Positions 8,201 to 16,127 are shown, counted from the stretch's first letter. The stretch: 35,139 bases of DNA from an uncultured Lachnospiraceae bacterium (GCA_947168905.1 CAMVNR010000018.1:1-35139); one strand, 5' to 3'. The notes: generated from the sequence alone by a model not told the origin. Numbers and translations: made by a program.

Positions 8201-9196
8201 ATTGGCGGGAGCGTCCTGCGGATCTACAAAATTCTCCTGAAAGACAAACTGCTCTTCCTCATCGTCGTCATCCTCTTCCTGCTGCGCCTGAGGCTGAGGC
8301 TGCGCCTGTGCGGCCAGGACCTCCGCGTGACGGGCCGAAATATGAGCGATCATCGCATCTGCCGAAGGCTGGTTTCCGGGTCCGTTCAGAATCTCCGCCC
8401 GGCGTTCGGGCGAATTCAGGAATTCCTGCGTCATCGTGTTCACGGCAGGCGAGTTCACGAGTTCCTGATAGCGGCGGTTGAATTCCACCTCGTCATACAC
8501 AGGAACCATCTCGTGATTTGCGTTCTCCACCCGGTAAACCGGCATCTGGGACAGCACCAGCACACGGGTAATATTCGAGCGGACGACGTTCGGATTCGTA
8601 TGGCTGTCCTGATCCAGGGCAAAGGCGCGGATCTGATTCACTACTCTCGTCGCTTCGGCAAAATCATGCTCACTGTTGTACTGCGGCAGATTGTTGACGT
8701 TCAGAGGGTAGTCAAGAACCCTGGCCGGCTGCGGCTGATTCATCTGCCTGTAATCCGCGAGCGCATTGACAACGAGCAGCGCCGGATTCGGCTGGCCGTT
8801 CGGCCCTGTCATGATCTGCTGCCGGTACTGCGGATTCGTAACGAAGCTGTTTGCCATAATCTGTACGGCAGGATCGTTGCGGTACTGCTGATAGAGGGGA
8901 TCGAAATCATGATTATTGACGACCCGGAAGGTTTCTCCGCGAAGCGTAAACTGATATACCGGTATTTCCGAAAGCGTGAGGATCATCGCAAAAGCATCGG
9001 TCATGCTTCTTTCATCCCTCAGAAGATTTTCCCGGTTCGGCAGACCAGCGATAAAAGTTCTGTAATCACTCACACGGGTAAACGGCTCCCCCATCGGTAG
9101 CACCGGAAGATCCTCCGTCCGGTTGCCCTGATCAAAAACCCTGGGCGCCTGCGCCGGCCCGGGGTTGTTGTTGTTCCTGTTATACTGTCCGCCCAT
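5264..9196 (-). CDS. Giant Q/N-rich modular repeat protein, 1310 aa
   Basis: No known family is recognised. At least four copies of a ~110-140-aa helical module occur at about residues 20-150, 158-295, 447-580 and 1165-1305. Each opens with an [A/P]-[R/K]-V-[F/L]-[D/H] to LP boundary motif, followed by ALSxMPVY-like and FNRRYxxLxxxPAVxxM patterns and ending with a MIAN-like segment. The modules are joined by Gln/Asn/Pro-rich linkers and two acidic-aromatic stretches (DDDDEEEQFVF near 309, DDDEEEDEFHF near 394). Residues 640-1165 are a different, lysine-richer helical part. There is no signal peptide or membrane segment, so it begins life in the cytoplasm. Start ATG with AGGAG nine bases upstream. 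I infer a scaffold or a substrate of the type IV-like machine, because it shares the machine's operator. Confidence 0.85.
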   Translation of the reverse strand: MGGQYNRNNNNPGPAQAPRVFDQGNRTEDLPVLPMGEPFTRVSDYRTFIAGLPNRENLLRDERSMTDAFAMILTLSEIPVYQFTLRGETFRVVNNHDFDPLYQQYRNDPAVQIMANSFVTNPQYRQQIMTGPNGQPNPALLVVNALADYRQMNQPQPARVLDYPLNVNNLPQYNSEHDFAEATRVVNQIRAFALDQDSHTNPNVVRSNITRVLVLSQMPVYRVENANHEMVPVYDEVEFNRRYQELVNSPAVNTMTQEFLNSPERRAEILNGPGNQPSADAMIAHISARHAEVLAAQAQPQPQAQQEEDDDDEEEQFVFQENFVDPQDAPANPNPANIGADWVIGDEVDAFEANLNDADINQRVQNQENQRQNRLHPQENVPQNQPAANNQAPDDDEEEDEFHFEGQDIEEQLQNQQQNVNQQQNVNQEQAEILPYHPEDPHNPPRVLDEIENPFILPPHDHPGNVQNAAADIRSIRNFAQNQAAWQDRQQTRENFARILALSQMQAYCRRIGGQYVVGYDSQEFNRRYNQLVNDPAVGLMATEFNFNEERRQRLLGGDAPSVDTMIANTVMRYRSYRGLENEEAGLSPMQPRQQDQPQPEVQPQGQNQPRPEANPQGQNQPRPEANPQGQNQPRHLNAGNMTYAQFMDAVRNNAARRPANDPIDEGTVLNMMAAFMQNNGRPNDPVDLNNMNILMRELQRTEAFQAMIREDNAEVKQMLLQGDAAGIVQKMAAKETEINERDRRYMRPAGQEKNDAGFMQEVMRSVDTKTHRKKAPSSADKRNPEYKEMMSKVKHIHRLNSGNPPRPASGTQVKELIESAKQYINKGTDIPGGPIGEKPVSGLKEALCILKRYMPDAEFRTYCESLNTTHHSQAIDPDSFIPGRLNGLAVTGDELLKERKKEVQKKFSAETLADVLAVWLVAKKGTAGIVQRSEVEKMKEALLQPGSAYQRMLAEPESKKLLQQMASSGNMKNLADTAAVISTNHAVHSAQGQLNKAARSLTNGPVNTYFASKSLSAAIAAYQMAQQAAPGQVITNRAFREKAEEIETSPHFKSLLQHYMTDAEYRNKINASLSGPRATGMELALDYSGLNARARFNRNPIRQPQPGAHPVPQNRVEQEQQQRHRAEEQARQNQVNQEINDRNLIRQWAGFNPAEMNPNTGAKVLHSNVPIENLPNADFGDFSLADPVTNTINNFIYQDQAVYQNKREVKRIIAGALACSVTPAARKNVDGEEMRVFDTDRFNTVYGQLMQHPEVERMAERFVQNPQYRASLMQNSQGFVDSGAMVANISKNFAASLNQPNLQNNQPRL
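7294..7389 (-). repeat. 36-bp tandem repeats inside the 1310-aa gene
   Basis: Two perfect 36-bp units (7294-7329 and 7330-7365) and a third partial, diverging copy run in frame and encode a Gln/Asn/Pro-rich 12-residue unit with NPQGQNQPRPEA. The perfect identity of the units points to recent expansion. A second small array of 18-bp units (7915-7950) in the same gene encodes QQNVNQ repeats. Both lie in linkers between helical modules, so length changes would alter spacing and not folding. Confidence 0.9.
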
Positions 9197-9243
9197 ACGT
9201 TATTTCTCCTAAGCTTCCCGCTAAATATGATTTCTTTCCCGAT

Positions 9244-9747
9244 TTACAGAGACGGTCCGGCAGGCGCTGCGTCCTTCTTTTCCGGAAGCTTCATGCCGAA
9301 TTGTTCCTGCGCAGCTTTTACGGGTTCCGCAGTACTTCCGGCAAGGAGCTTTTCTCCCTGGTCAAATTCGATGTCTTTCCATTTCATGATAAAGCTTCTG
9401 CAGCTCTTCTCATATTCCTCCGGACTGTGTGTATGAATATCCATCATGATCTGTCCGATCTCCTGAACACGGTTCGCGGCGCGGTTCAGACTCTGATCGC
9501 TCTCCGCTTTCTTTCCGAGATCCGCGCTCATGCCGGCATCACGGCAGGACCCCTTCAGGTCCTTTACACAGTACAGGAGACTGGAGACATCCTGATAGCA
9601 CTGCCTGTCGCCGGAGCGGCGCAGAGTCGGCACCCTTGCCTCGAGTGTCCTGATAAAATCCTGAAGTACCTCGGGATCCTTCTGTTCGTCGATATAACCC
9701 TGTGAAAAATGTGCTGCAATCTGTTTGGATGTATACTGTTTAGCCAT
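9244..9747 (-). CDS. Uncharacterised small helical protein, 167 aa; first gene of the region-3 operon
   Basis: No family is recognised. The 167-aa product is soluble, predicted mostly helical, with three cysteines (QCYQDV, LLYCVKD, KGSCRDA) and an Ala/Pro-rich tail. It has no signal peptide or membrane segment. The ATG at 9747 follows GGGG about nine bases upstream, a modest ribosome site, and lies about 55 bases from the -10 box of the region-3 promoter. It ends 47 bases before the 1310-aa gene. Small soluble proteins directly before large secretion substrates are often chaperones, so a chaperone or adaptor for the 1310-aa protein is a possibility, not a finding. Confidence 0.78.
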   Translation of the reverse strand: MAKQYTSKQIAAHFSQGYIDEQKDPEVLQDFIRTLEARVPTLRRSGDRQCYQDVSSLLYCVKDLKGSCRDAGMSADLGKKAESDQSLNRAANRVQEIGQIMMDIHTHSPEEYEKSCRSFIMKWKDIEFDQGEKLLAGSTAEPVKAAQEQFGMKLPEKKDAAPAGPSL

Positions 9748-9800
9748 ATTATTATTCCCCGGTTAAGCTTTTCCTTTCAAAAAGTGTTTCCTTTTGCCCC

Positions 9801-9833
9801 ATCATAACAGGGTCTGTCCAACAAATGTCCAAC
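9801..9833 (-). promoter_or_regulatory. SARP-type promoter/operator B (drives the region-3 operon)
   Basis: The minus strand reads GTTGGACA (9833-9826), three bases, GTTGGACA (9822-9815), eight bases, then the -10 box TATGAT (9806-9801). The repeat period is 11 bp, one helical turn, and there is no good -35 box at 17 bases, as expected when an activator replaces it. The same operator with identical spacing lies at 31550-31582. It sits in the 101-bp gap just after the phosphatase stop codon, so the 167-aa gene starts a new transcript with a short leader of about 47 bases. Confidence 0.8.
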
Positions 9834-9848
9834 GAGAAACACTTTTTA

Positions 9849-11597
9849 TCAAGAAAGTTTATTTTTTCCCCGGTATTTCACGGCCAGCATGGTAATATCG
9901 TCAAACTGAGGCGCGCCCTGCACAAAGTCCTCGATCTTTCCGCGGATATAGGGCAGGAAAGCTTCCGGCTCGATACAGGGAGCTTCCGAAGCCGCCTTCA
10001 GCAGGCGGTCCATGCCGAACTGCTCGCGTTCGGCTGTCATTGCTTCCGTTACGCCGTCGGTATACTGGTAAATCATGTCGCCCGGCTTCAGGACAATCTC
10101 TTTATTGACAAAGACCGGCGGATCCTCATTTTCAAGAAGCTCCGGTTCAAAAGCCGCCAGCGCCACACCGCCTTTTCTGGGGAGGAAGGACCAGGTTCCG
10201 TTCTGGCACAGAAGCGTCTGCTCATGACCCGCATCCGCGTAGACCAGTCTTCCCGTGGTAATGTCCAGCACGCCCAGCCATACTGTGACAAACATATAGT
10301 AGCGATTGCTTTCAGACAGCTGCGCGTTCACCCGTACCATGACAGAAGCCGGATCAAGCCCGGACAGCGCCGCGTCCTTCAGCATGGTTCTGGAGGTCAT
10401 CATAAATAACGCCGCCGGAACGCCTTTGCCGGAAACGTCCGCGATCACCAGCGCGAGATGATTCTCGTCAATCATAAAGAAATCGTAGAAATCACCGCCC
10501 ACTTCCTTGGCAGGGTCCATGGTCGCATAAATTTCAAATTCGTCCCGGTCCGGAAATGCCGGAAAGGTGCTCGGAAGCACCGCTGCCTGGATTCTCGTTG
10601 CCAGCGTAAGCTCCGTACTGATCCGTTCTTTTTCGGCCGTCACCGACATCAGCTGATCAAAATACTCAACTGCCTCCCGTTCCATATCCGCCATCACCAG
10701 ACTCAGATTCTCGATCTGATCGCCGGTATGGATATCCAGACTGGAAAAATGGGCGTGGGACTCGATGTGATTCCTCCGGTCATCGATATACTGCTGCGCG
10801 GCGGATGCAATTTCGTCAATCGGACGTGCAATTCGCTTCTTGACATGGTATCCGAACAGGACGGCAAAGGCTGTGACACTGACGAGGATCATCAGCGCGT
10901 ACTGCCATAAAAAGGATCTGATGCCGTGGATAAATTCATTCAGTCGCACATCCGTCAGCACAAAGGATATGATCTCTCCGTCCCCGTACCGTACGGGAAC
11001 GCCGGCAGTACAGATCCAGCCGTACGTATCCGAGTTCTCGATCACATACAGTCTTCCCTCGCCGTTCCAGCGCAGGAACTTGCGTATTTCTTTCTGCGAC
11101 GAATGCTCCCAGTACCCCGGGGGGAACGGCTCGTCCGGATCCGGATCCGCTATATACACAATGGCCTCCGAAGCCGGATCATACATGGCCATATAAACGT
11201 CATAAACATCGCCCGCCAGGCGGAATTCATTCAGAATTCCTACCAGAAACGCATGTTCCTCTGTTGCCGCGATTTCACTGAAACGCGCCTGGTAAGCGCT
11301 GCTTTCCGGATCCTTACGCTCCGACTCGTCCAGCGAATAATAGATCCGCATGGTCTCTTCAGACAGAGGCACGGTGTCCATCGCACGGTTGATGACCGCC
11401 GCACAGCTTCTGGAAAGCCCGAACGCCTGCGTAATGTACTGGTCTGCAAGCGCCCGCGCATAGAGGCCGAATCCAACCAAAAAAGCCACAAGCCCCAGGA
11501 TCAGAGATCCTATGATTGTGGCATGGAAAACATGACTTTCGATGGAATAAAAGCGGCGTTCGCGCTCATTCATTTCCCGAACTGATTTTTCAGGCAT
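9849..11597 (-). CDS. Membrane-bound SpoIIE/RsbU-type PP2C phosphatase with extracytoplasmic sensor and HAMP
   Basis: This 582-aa partner-switch phosphatase should dephosphorylate a STAS protein in response to an external signal. A first membrane helix (about 25-48) precedes an extracytoplasmic sensor region (about 50-225, Cache-like in size and position). A second helix (about 228-251), a HAMP linker beginning RIARPIDEIASAA, and the PP2C catalytic domain (about 350-575) follow. Metal-binding motifs DPAKEVGGDFYDFF, IADVSGKGVPAAL, DAGHEQTLL, YTDGVTEA and FDDITMLAVK are intact, so it should be active. It follows the RsbW-like gene by 15 bases and is the last gene of the region-2 operon. No sigma factor is nearby, so its output may be something other than transcription. 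Confidence 0.93.
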   Translation of the reverse strand: MPEKSVREMNERERRFYSIESHVFHATIIGSLILGLVAFLVGFGLYARALADQYITQAFGLSRSCAAVINRAMDTVPLSEETMRIYYSLDESERKDPESSAYQARFSEIAATEEHAFLVGILNEFRLAGDVYDVYMAMYDPASEAIVYIADPDPDEPFPPGYWEHSSQKEIRKFLRWNGEGRLYVIENSDTYGWICTAGVPVRYGDGEIISFVLTDVRLNEFIHGIRSFLWQYALMILVSVTAFAVLFGYHVKKRIARPIDEIASAAQQYIDDRRNHIESHAHFSSLDIHTGDQIENLSLVMADMEREAVEYFDQLMSVTAEKERISTELTLATRIQAAVLPSTFPAFPDRDEFEIYATMDPAKEVGGDFYDFFMIDENHLALVIADVSGKGVPAALFMMTSRTMLKDAALSGLDPASVMVRVNAQLSESNRYYMFVTVWLGVLDITTGRLVYADAGHEQTLLCQNGTWSFLPRKGGVALAAFEPELLENEDPPVFVNKEIVLKPGDMIYQYTDGVTEAMTAEREQFGMDRLLKAASEAPCIEPEAFLPYIRGKIEDFVQGAPQFDDITMLAVKYRGKNKLS

Positions 11598-11612
11598 ATT
11601 ATGAAACTCCGA

Positions 11613-12014
11613 TTATATTCTCTTCTCAATGCTCAGCGTATTCTTTCCGTTCTCGTAGGCATAGCGGACACTGTCCATGTTTTTCTTTACGAGCAGTATG
11701 CCCAGGCCTCCCACACGCGACAGAAGCGCATCCTCTGAAGTGTCCGCATCTTCTTTTGCCGTCGGGTCGAACGGTTTTCCGCTGTCCCGGAAACGGATGC
11801 AGAAGCGGCGCGGATCTGTCAGATATCCGCATTCGATTTCAGCTTCTCCCTCGCCCGGAGTGTAGGCATAACTCGAAATATTAACAAAAACTTCCTCAAC
11901 AGCCAGCCGGATCTGCAGTTCGGTCTTCATCTCACAATCTCCGAGCACCCCGAAAACAAAATCCGTCACTTCATCGAGGTATTCCAGTTTCGCGGGAACC
12001 GACAGATTCTTCAT
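11613..12014 (-). CDS. RsbW/SpoIIAB-like serine kinase (anti-sigma-type ATP-binding protein)
   Basis: A 133-aa GHKL ATPase of the HATPase_c_2 family. The N-box is AVEEVFVNISSYAY, the G1 box FRDSGKPFDPT, and the G2 region VGGLGILLVKKNMDSVRY. Such proteins phosphorylate the serine of a STAS partner and hold a second partner, usually a sigma factor. The open frame extends upstream to 12179, but the extra 55 codons overlap the STAS gene and look unlike protein. The ATG at 12014 starts MKNLSVPAKLEYLDEV, typical of the family, and has GGGAGG about ten bases upstream. It sits between the STAS and phosphatase genes, a complete partner-switch set. Confidence 0.92.
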   Translation of the reverse strand: MKNLSVPAKLEYLDEVTDFVFGVLGDCEMKTELQIRLAVEEVFVNISSYAYTPGEGEAEIECGYLTDPRRFCIRFRDSGKPFDPTAKEDADTSEDALLSRVGGLGILLVKKNMDSVRYAYENGKNTLSIEKRI

Positions 12015-12030
12015 CCTGCGTATCCTCCCG

Positions 12031-12330
12031 TCAGATAAATTTAAACAGGCGGGTAAAGCCCGTAACCTCCAGTACTTCCATGACCATCTTACTGGCGTTT
12101 TTCGCCATGAGCGTCCCCCGTTTCTGGCGCATGTCCATATAGGCATGCTTAAACGCGCGCAGTCCAGCACTGGATACATACTCCAGCTTTTCCATGTCCA
12201 GAATCAGCGTATCAAACTGGGCAACGACATCGATAATAATTTTTTCCACTTCCGCGGCATTCGAAGCATCGATATATCCGATCAGCTGAAGTTCTCCTTC
12301 GTTCCCGCGTTTAATAAGATTCATATTCAT
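12031..12330 (-). CDS. STAS-domain anti-sigma-factor antagonist (RsbV/SpoIIAA-like)
   Basis: A 99-aa STAS domain with signature EYVSSAGLRAFKHAY, whose serine is the expected phosphorylation site, and a C-terminus EVLEVTGFTRLFKFI typical of the group. It is encoded 16 bases before the RsbW-like kinase and 12 bases after the 207-aa gene, with AAGGAGG well placed for the ATG at 12330. A second in-frame ATG two codons later is less well placed. As the substrate of the neighbouring kinase and phosphatase it is the switch element. The usual outcome is release of a sigma factor, but none is encoded in the window. Confidence 0.94.
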   Translation of the reverse strand: MNMNLIKRGNEGELQLIGYIDASNAAEVEKIIIDVVAQFDTLILDMEKLEYVSSAGLRAFKHAYMDMRQKRGTLMAKNASKMVMEVLEVTGFTRLFKFI

Positions 12331-12342
12331 TGGTTTTCCTCC

Positions 12343-12966
12343 TTAGTTCTCCCCGGATTCCTGTTCGTCATTCCTGCCGTCCTTTTTTTTCCGAAACTCT
12401 TCTTTTCCCCTTTTAAGCTGCCGCTCGTTCTTTTTTTCCGCGCGCTGCTGTTTCTTCATCTCACGCACTTCTCTGCGGAAATCCCGCCGTTTGATTTTTT
12501 CATCTTTCGGTACCGCTGCATCCTCTGCGAAGGTGACCGTGTCCGGAAGCTGTTTTCGGAAAGAAGCCATCGCCCGGAGATTGGAAATCCAGCCGGTCAG
12601 GCCTCTCCCGGCCCAGCTGGTCACAACCGGAATATCGTCAATGTAGCGAACGGTAACAACGGCAGGCCGGGTAAGCACATAGCGGATAAGGCAGGCCGGC
12701 GTTTCCGGCTGTCCAATAAGAAGGAGGCTCCGTCCGACCTTATGCATCGACTTTTTTACCGTCCTGTAAAGCTCCGCCTCGGAAAGCTCGGTGGAAAGTA
12801 CTTTGGAATGCTGGGTAAGCCCTAAAAAGCGTACCGCGTCGGCTCCGTCGCCGACTCCGATCGGAATGCGGTAGTCGTCTGCCCCCATGGTCCTTAACCG
12901 CCCTTTTTCCATCGGGATTGTCCGCCCCATCAAAGCTTCGCGGACTTCAAGTTCTGTTTCAGTCAT
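12343..12966 (-). CDS. Uncharacterised protein with a basic coiled-coil tail, 207 aa
   Basis: No family is recognised. The N-terminal ~145 residues look folded (ADDYRIPIGVGDGADAVRFL, then PACLIRYVLTRPAVVTVRYI). The last ~60 residues are strongly basic and probably helical (KRRDFRREVREMKKQQRAEK, KKNERQLKRGKEEFRKKKDG). There is no signal peptide or membrane helix. A lysine/arginine-rich tail could bind nucleic acid, acidic partner proteins or membrane lipid; the locus has several very acidic proteins. The ATG follows GGGAG. It lies between the VirD4-like gene and the partner-switch genes in the same operon, so it may connect the two, by position only. Confidence 0.8.
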   Translation of the reverse strand: MTETELEVREALMGRTIPMEKGRLRTMGADDYRIPIGVGDGADAVRFLGLTQHSKVLSTELSEAELYRTVKKSMHKVGRSLLLIGQPETPACLIRYVLTRPAVVTVRYIDDIPVVTSWAGRGLTGWISNLRAMASFRKQLPDTVTFAEDAAVPKDEKIKRRDFRREVREMKKQQRAEKKNERQLKRGKEEFRKKKDGRNDEQESGEN

Positions 12967-12991
12967 TTTTATCTCCCTGGGGAATTCTCAC

Positions 12992-15025
12992 TTACGCGCT
13001 CTGCGAGCCTAAAATCTTCTCATTCCGGTCGCGCAGATCATAGAATACTTCATCTGCGCGGAACATATTGCTGCGGATCTCGGTCAGATCCATCGGTCCG
13101 AATTTGTAATACGGGCACTTATAGGATGGAGTGTATTTCGTCTTCAGCGGGAACGAGTTAAAGGAAACGATAATGCTGTTTCCGGTGGACTCCTGGTTAT
13201 TCAGGCGCTGCAGCTCCGAAGGATAGATCAGAGGACGCACCTGTGTATTTGTAGAAACATTGATGTCTCCCTGTTTGGAGCCGATCGATGAGGAAGTACT
13301 GTTCGTCCGAACCGTCATATTGCCGCACATTTCGGAGAACATCTTGCAGGTATCGGTGTCGTTGGAGCCGATAAACATCTTGACGCCGCAGTTGCCGATA
13401 ACGATATCGGCGACTTCCTTTCCATACACATTCTGCAGCTGGATAAAAGACTGCACCACCATGGAGAACCAGATTTTACGGGAACGGCCGACCGTGATCA
13501 TCTGGCCGAACTTGTCAATCTTGGGCATATTACCAAATTCATCCATGATAAAATAGACGTTGTGGGGGAGCGTCTGTCCCGGCAGGTCCGTTGCGATCTT
13601 GATCAGGCCTTTATAGGTGCTGAGGATAAACAGCGACGCGAGCGCGTGTCTCGTATCTTTTTCATCCGGGATCTTCAGGAAGAGCGCCGTAGGCTCTTCG
13701 ACAAATTTTCTCACCTGGATATCTGTGGTACTGGTCAGAGCGCAGAGACCGCGGTCGTTGAAAAGATTCATCTTGTCGAAGGTAATGGACATATAGGAGC
13801 CAAGCGTTGTATCCGGCGCGGTCATCACCTGCCTGGACAGCTGATAGGCCTGCGACAGCTTGGAGCGTCCTTCGAAATAATCCTTCAGAATCTGGTAGTT
13901 GTTTTCAGAGTTTCCGAGCGCCTTATTGACATTGAAAAGATTAAACTTTTCCTTCGTCATGCCAAGCTCCGGATTGGCGCTGTCCTCAAGCATCGCGAGG
14001 CACACAGCCATGACGATCGAGCGGGCGCCCTTTTCCCATAAGGGATCCTTTTCGTTCTGCACCGGGATCAGACCGCCGATCAGATCGGAAAGGTCTTCAT
14101 ACATTTCATCGTAAATTTTCTGCTGCTCGACCTGAATATCGTCGCGGCAGTGCGATACATCCGTATATGCGCGGCCGTTCCATTCCACCCAGACCTCTCC
14201 GTCTTCTCCTTCCCCGTTCATCCGGCGCAGGTCCGGGTAATTGGACATCGGGTCAATATGGGCAAGAATTCCTTTCCCCATCTGCAGGAACTGCTGGTAG
14301 GCATCCCAGATCGGTTCGAGCGGATTCCAGCGGCTCGAAGAATAGGTATCACGCAGGTCAAGCACCATTACATTGTAGCCGCGGCTCTTGAGAAACTGGG
14401 AATGCAGGTCGAAAAGCTCGCCCTTTGGGTCGGTCATGATCATGCTGGAACCGCAGTTTGTCGCGCCGATCAGCTGAATCATCGGATTGATAAACGTCGT
14501 TGTTTTACCGGAACCGGTAGCGCCGATGACAAGCGCATGCACTCCGGGCTTGAAGTTTCCGACGAGTTTCCCGTTCTTATCCAGGACAGCCCGCACCGGC
14601 ACACCGTCGTTTTTGCAGTCCTTCAGCGTTTCGTATGTGAACGGCGGGAAATACTTGTCGCGTTCCTTATCCGTCAGGAAACGGCTGTTTTCCAGAGATC
14701 CCTCGACCATGTTGTCTTCGGCGCTGCCCTTCAGCATCCGGGTGCTTGCCCGGCTCGTGCGAAGTCCTCCGTTGATGGCGTAGACAATGCCGCCGATGAC
14801 CGCGGCTCCCAGACCGATTCCCCAGGTTTTGCCTTCAATAAAATACTGCCAGCGGAAGCGCCAGCTTTCTCCGGCAATGCTGTTGCCGATGTTGTCCACA
14901 ATAAAGCGGAAAACCACGCCGAAAAACAGTACAATACCGATCAGAATGAAAATATTCAGTATAATCGATTTTTTATCGGCATTTTTGATTTTTTCAGAGA
15001 TGAAGTCCTTTATCTTCCCGAACAT
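12992..15025 (-). CDS. VirD4/TraG-family type IV coupling ATPase
   Basis: This 677-aa membrane ATPase should select substrates and pass them to the type IV channel. Two N-terminal membrane helices (about 22-48 and 69-86) precede the RecA-like motor. Walker A is GATGSGKTT near residue 170 and Walker B is FIMDEFGNMPK near 490, the exact form seen in Gram-positive TraG/VirD4 proteins. MTDPKGELFD and VRKFVEEPTALFLKIPDEKD also match the family. AAGACAGGAGG precedes the ATG. Normally this protein docks a relaxase-DNA complex, but no relaxase, accessory DNA-binding protein or transfer origin was seen here. A protein-only substrate, as known for some effector-exporting type IV systems, is therefore plausible. 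Confidence 0.93.
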   Translation of the reverse strand: MFGKIKDFISEKIKNADKKSIILNIFILIGIVLFFGVVFRFIVDNIGNSIAGESWRFRWQYFIEGKTWGIGLGAAVIGGIVYAINGGLRTSRASTRMLKGSAEDNMVEGSLENSRFLTDKERDKYFPPFTYETLKDCKNDGVPVRAVLDKNGKLVGNFKPGVHALVIGATGSGKTTTFINPMIQLIGATNCGSSMIMTDPKGELFDLHSQFLKSRGYNVMVLDLRDTYSSSRWNPLEPIWDAYQQFLQMGKGILAHIDPMSNYPDLRRMNGEGEDGEVWVEWNGRAYTDVSHCRDDIQVEQQKIYDEMYEDLSDLIGGLIPVQNEKDPLWEKGARSIVMAVCLAMLEDSANPELGMTKEKFNLFNVNKALGNSENNYQILKDYFEGRSKLSQAYQLSRQVMTAPDTTLGSYMSITFDKMNLFNDRGLCALTSTTDIQVRKFVEEPTALFLKIPDEKDTRHALASLFILSTYKGLIKIATDLPGQTLPHNVYFIMDEFGNMPKIDKFGQMITVGRSRKIWFSMVVQSFIQLQNVYGKEVADIVIGNCGVKMFIGSNDTDTCKMFSEMCGNMTVRTNSTSSSIGSKQGDINVSTNTQVRPLIYPSELQRLNNQESTGNSIIVSFNSFPLKTKYTPSYKCPYYKFGPMDLTEIRSNMFRADEVFYDLRDRNEKILGSQSA

Positions 15026-15042
15026 TTTCGATTCCTCCTGTC

Positions 15043-16101
15043 TTATTCGTTAAGATCCGGGGATTCCTCCTCAGCAGTTGTTTCCTCCGGCTCGAAGCTC
15101 TCCATGGAATGCGCCGTCACACGGAAGGAACTGTCCGAAGAAGCTTCCACCGTCAGAACGAGCTCTCTTCCTGCCTCGCCCGAGCGAATCCGGATGACCG
15201 CAGTCCCGGTTTTTCCCATCGGCACAAGGCTCACGCTGATGCCCGCATTTTCATCTGACTGCAGCTGTTCTTCGCTGTCTGTCATCGGGCCGTAGAAATC
15301 CGCGACTTCCGGATCGGACGACTGAACCATCCAGTCGCTGTGCGCCCCGTACAGCGACTCTTCGCTGCCCATATCCTGAATTTCGATCGTCTCGCCCGCT
15401 TCTGCGGCCGAAGACTCCAGATAATCTTTCCAGTCCTGACGGTATTCCCCCGTCTCGGGATCGTAATAGGTCCAGTCATCGGACATTTTCCCGGACTCCA
15501 GCCGGATCCGGTCCGTAATATGGACTTCGATCCCTTCCCCGTCTTCTGCATCGGAAATGCTGTAGGGATGGTCCGTTCCTTCCCCGCCGGTCATGGCCGA
15601 CTGAATGTAGCGCATTGAGACGGATGAAATCTCCGGAATCAGTTTTTTGAAATCCTCATCCGGATAGGCTTCAAAGTCGAAAGCATATTCATAAATTCTG
15701 TCCGAAGGATCGTCTTTTTTCTGCAGACACATTTCGATCCTTTCCACACAGGCTTCCGTCGGCGTCAGGATAAATTTGCTGCTTCCCGAAGGCTGCGTGG
15801 CCGGCGCCTCGATCCGGACGAACTGGGGTGAAGAAATCAGCACCCAGTCGTATTCCGGGGAAGCGCTGCGGTCAATCGACAGCTCCACGGTTTCGCCCTT
15901 CAGCTTCCAGGTGTATGTGTACGGAAGCTCCTCCTCGGGGGTATGCGTATTTTTCCGGTCGCGTACAGCCAGAAGAATAATGACCAGCGCAATCGCTGCC
16001 GCCGCCAGAACGCCGGCCCCGATCAGAATGTATTTCCGGATGCTTCTCTTCTTCAGAATTACTTCGCTCTCAAATGTAAACTCTTTTTCTTTGTCGTCCA
16101 T
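15043..16101 (-). CDS. Single-pass membrane protein with Ig-like extracytoplasmic part, 352 aa
   Basis: A basic patch (KKRSIRKY) precedes one membrane helix (about 24-46, ILIGAGVLAAAAIALVIILL). The outer part appears to hold two related beta-sandwich-like segments: one has YDWVLISSPQFVRIEAP near residue 88, and the other has SDWMVQSSDPEVADFYGP near 260. An acidic middle and an acidic tail (ETTAEEESPDLNE) complete it. No exact family is recognised. Position and topology (short cytoplasmic N-terminus, one helix, outer domain) are those of a VirB8-like channel component, but I see no NTF2-like fold signature, so this is only an option. The ATG has AAGGAG nine bases upstream, and the gene lies 17 bases before VirD4. 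Confidence 0.82.
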   Translation of the reverse strand: MDDKEKEFTFESEVILKKRSIRKYILIGAGVLAAAAIALVIILLAVRDRKNTHTPEEELPYTYTWKLKGETVELSIDRSASPEYDWVLISSPQFVRIEAPATQPSGSSKFILTPTEACVERIEMCLQKKDDPSDRIYEYAFDFEAYPDEDFKKLIPEISSVSMRYIQSAMTGGEGTDHPYSISDAEDGEGIEVHITDRIRLESGKMSDDWTYYDPETGEYRQDWKDYLESSAAEAGETIEIQDMGSEESLYGAHSDWMVQSSDPEVADFYGPMTDSEEQLQSDENAGISVSLVPMGKTGTAVIRIRSGEAGRELVLTVEASSDSSFRVTAHSMESFEPEETTAEEESPDLNE

Positions 16102-16127
16102 AGAGGATTTCTCCTTGATACAGGCTT

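Noticed and set aside
6344-9100. Long 918-codon open frame on the plus strand opposite the 1310-aa gene
   Set aside because: It is the mirror of a low-stop, Q/N-rich gene. The translation is rich in Arg, Leu and Ile with no domain pattern or ribosome site, while the minus-strand frame has internal repeats and a good start.
12015-12179. Upstream 55-codon extension of the RsbW-like frame
   Set aside because: It overlaps the STAS gene, has Trp/Arg/Cys-rich out-of-frame composition, and the internal ATG at 12014 has a good ribosome site and a family-like start.
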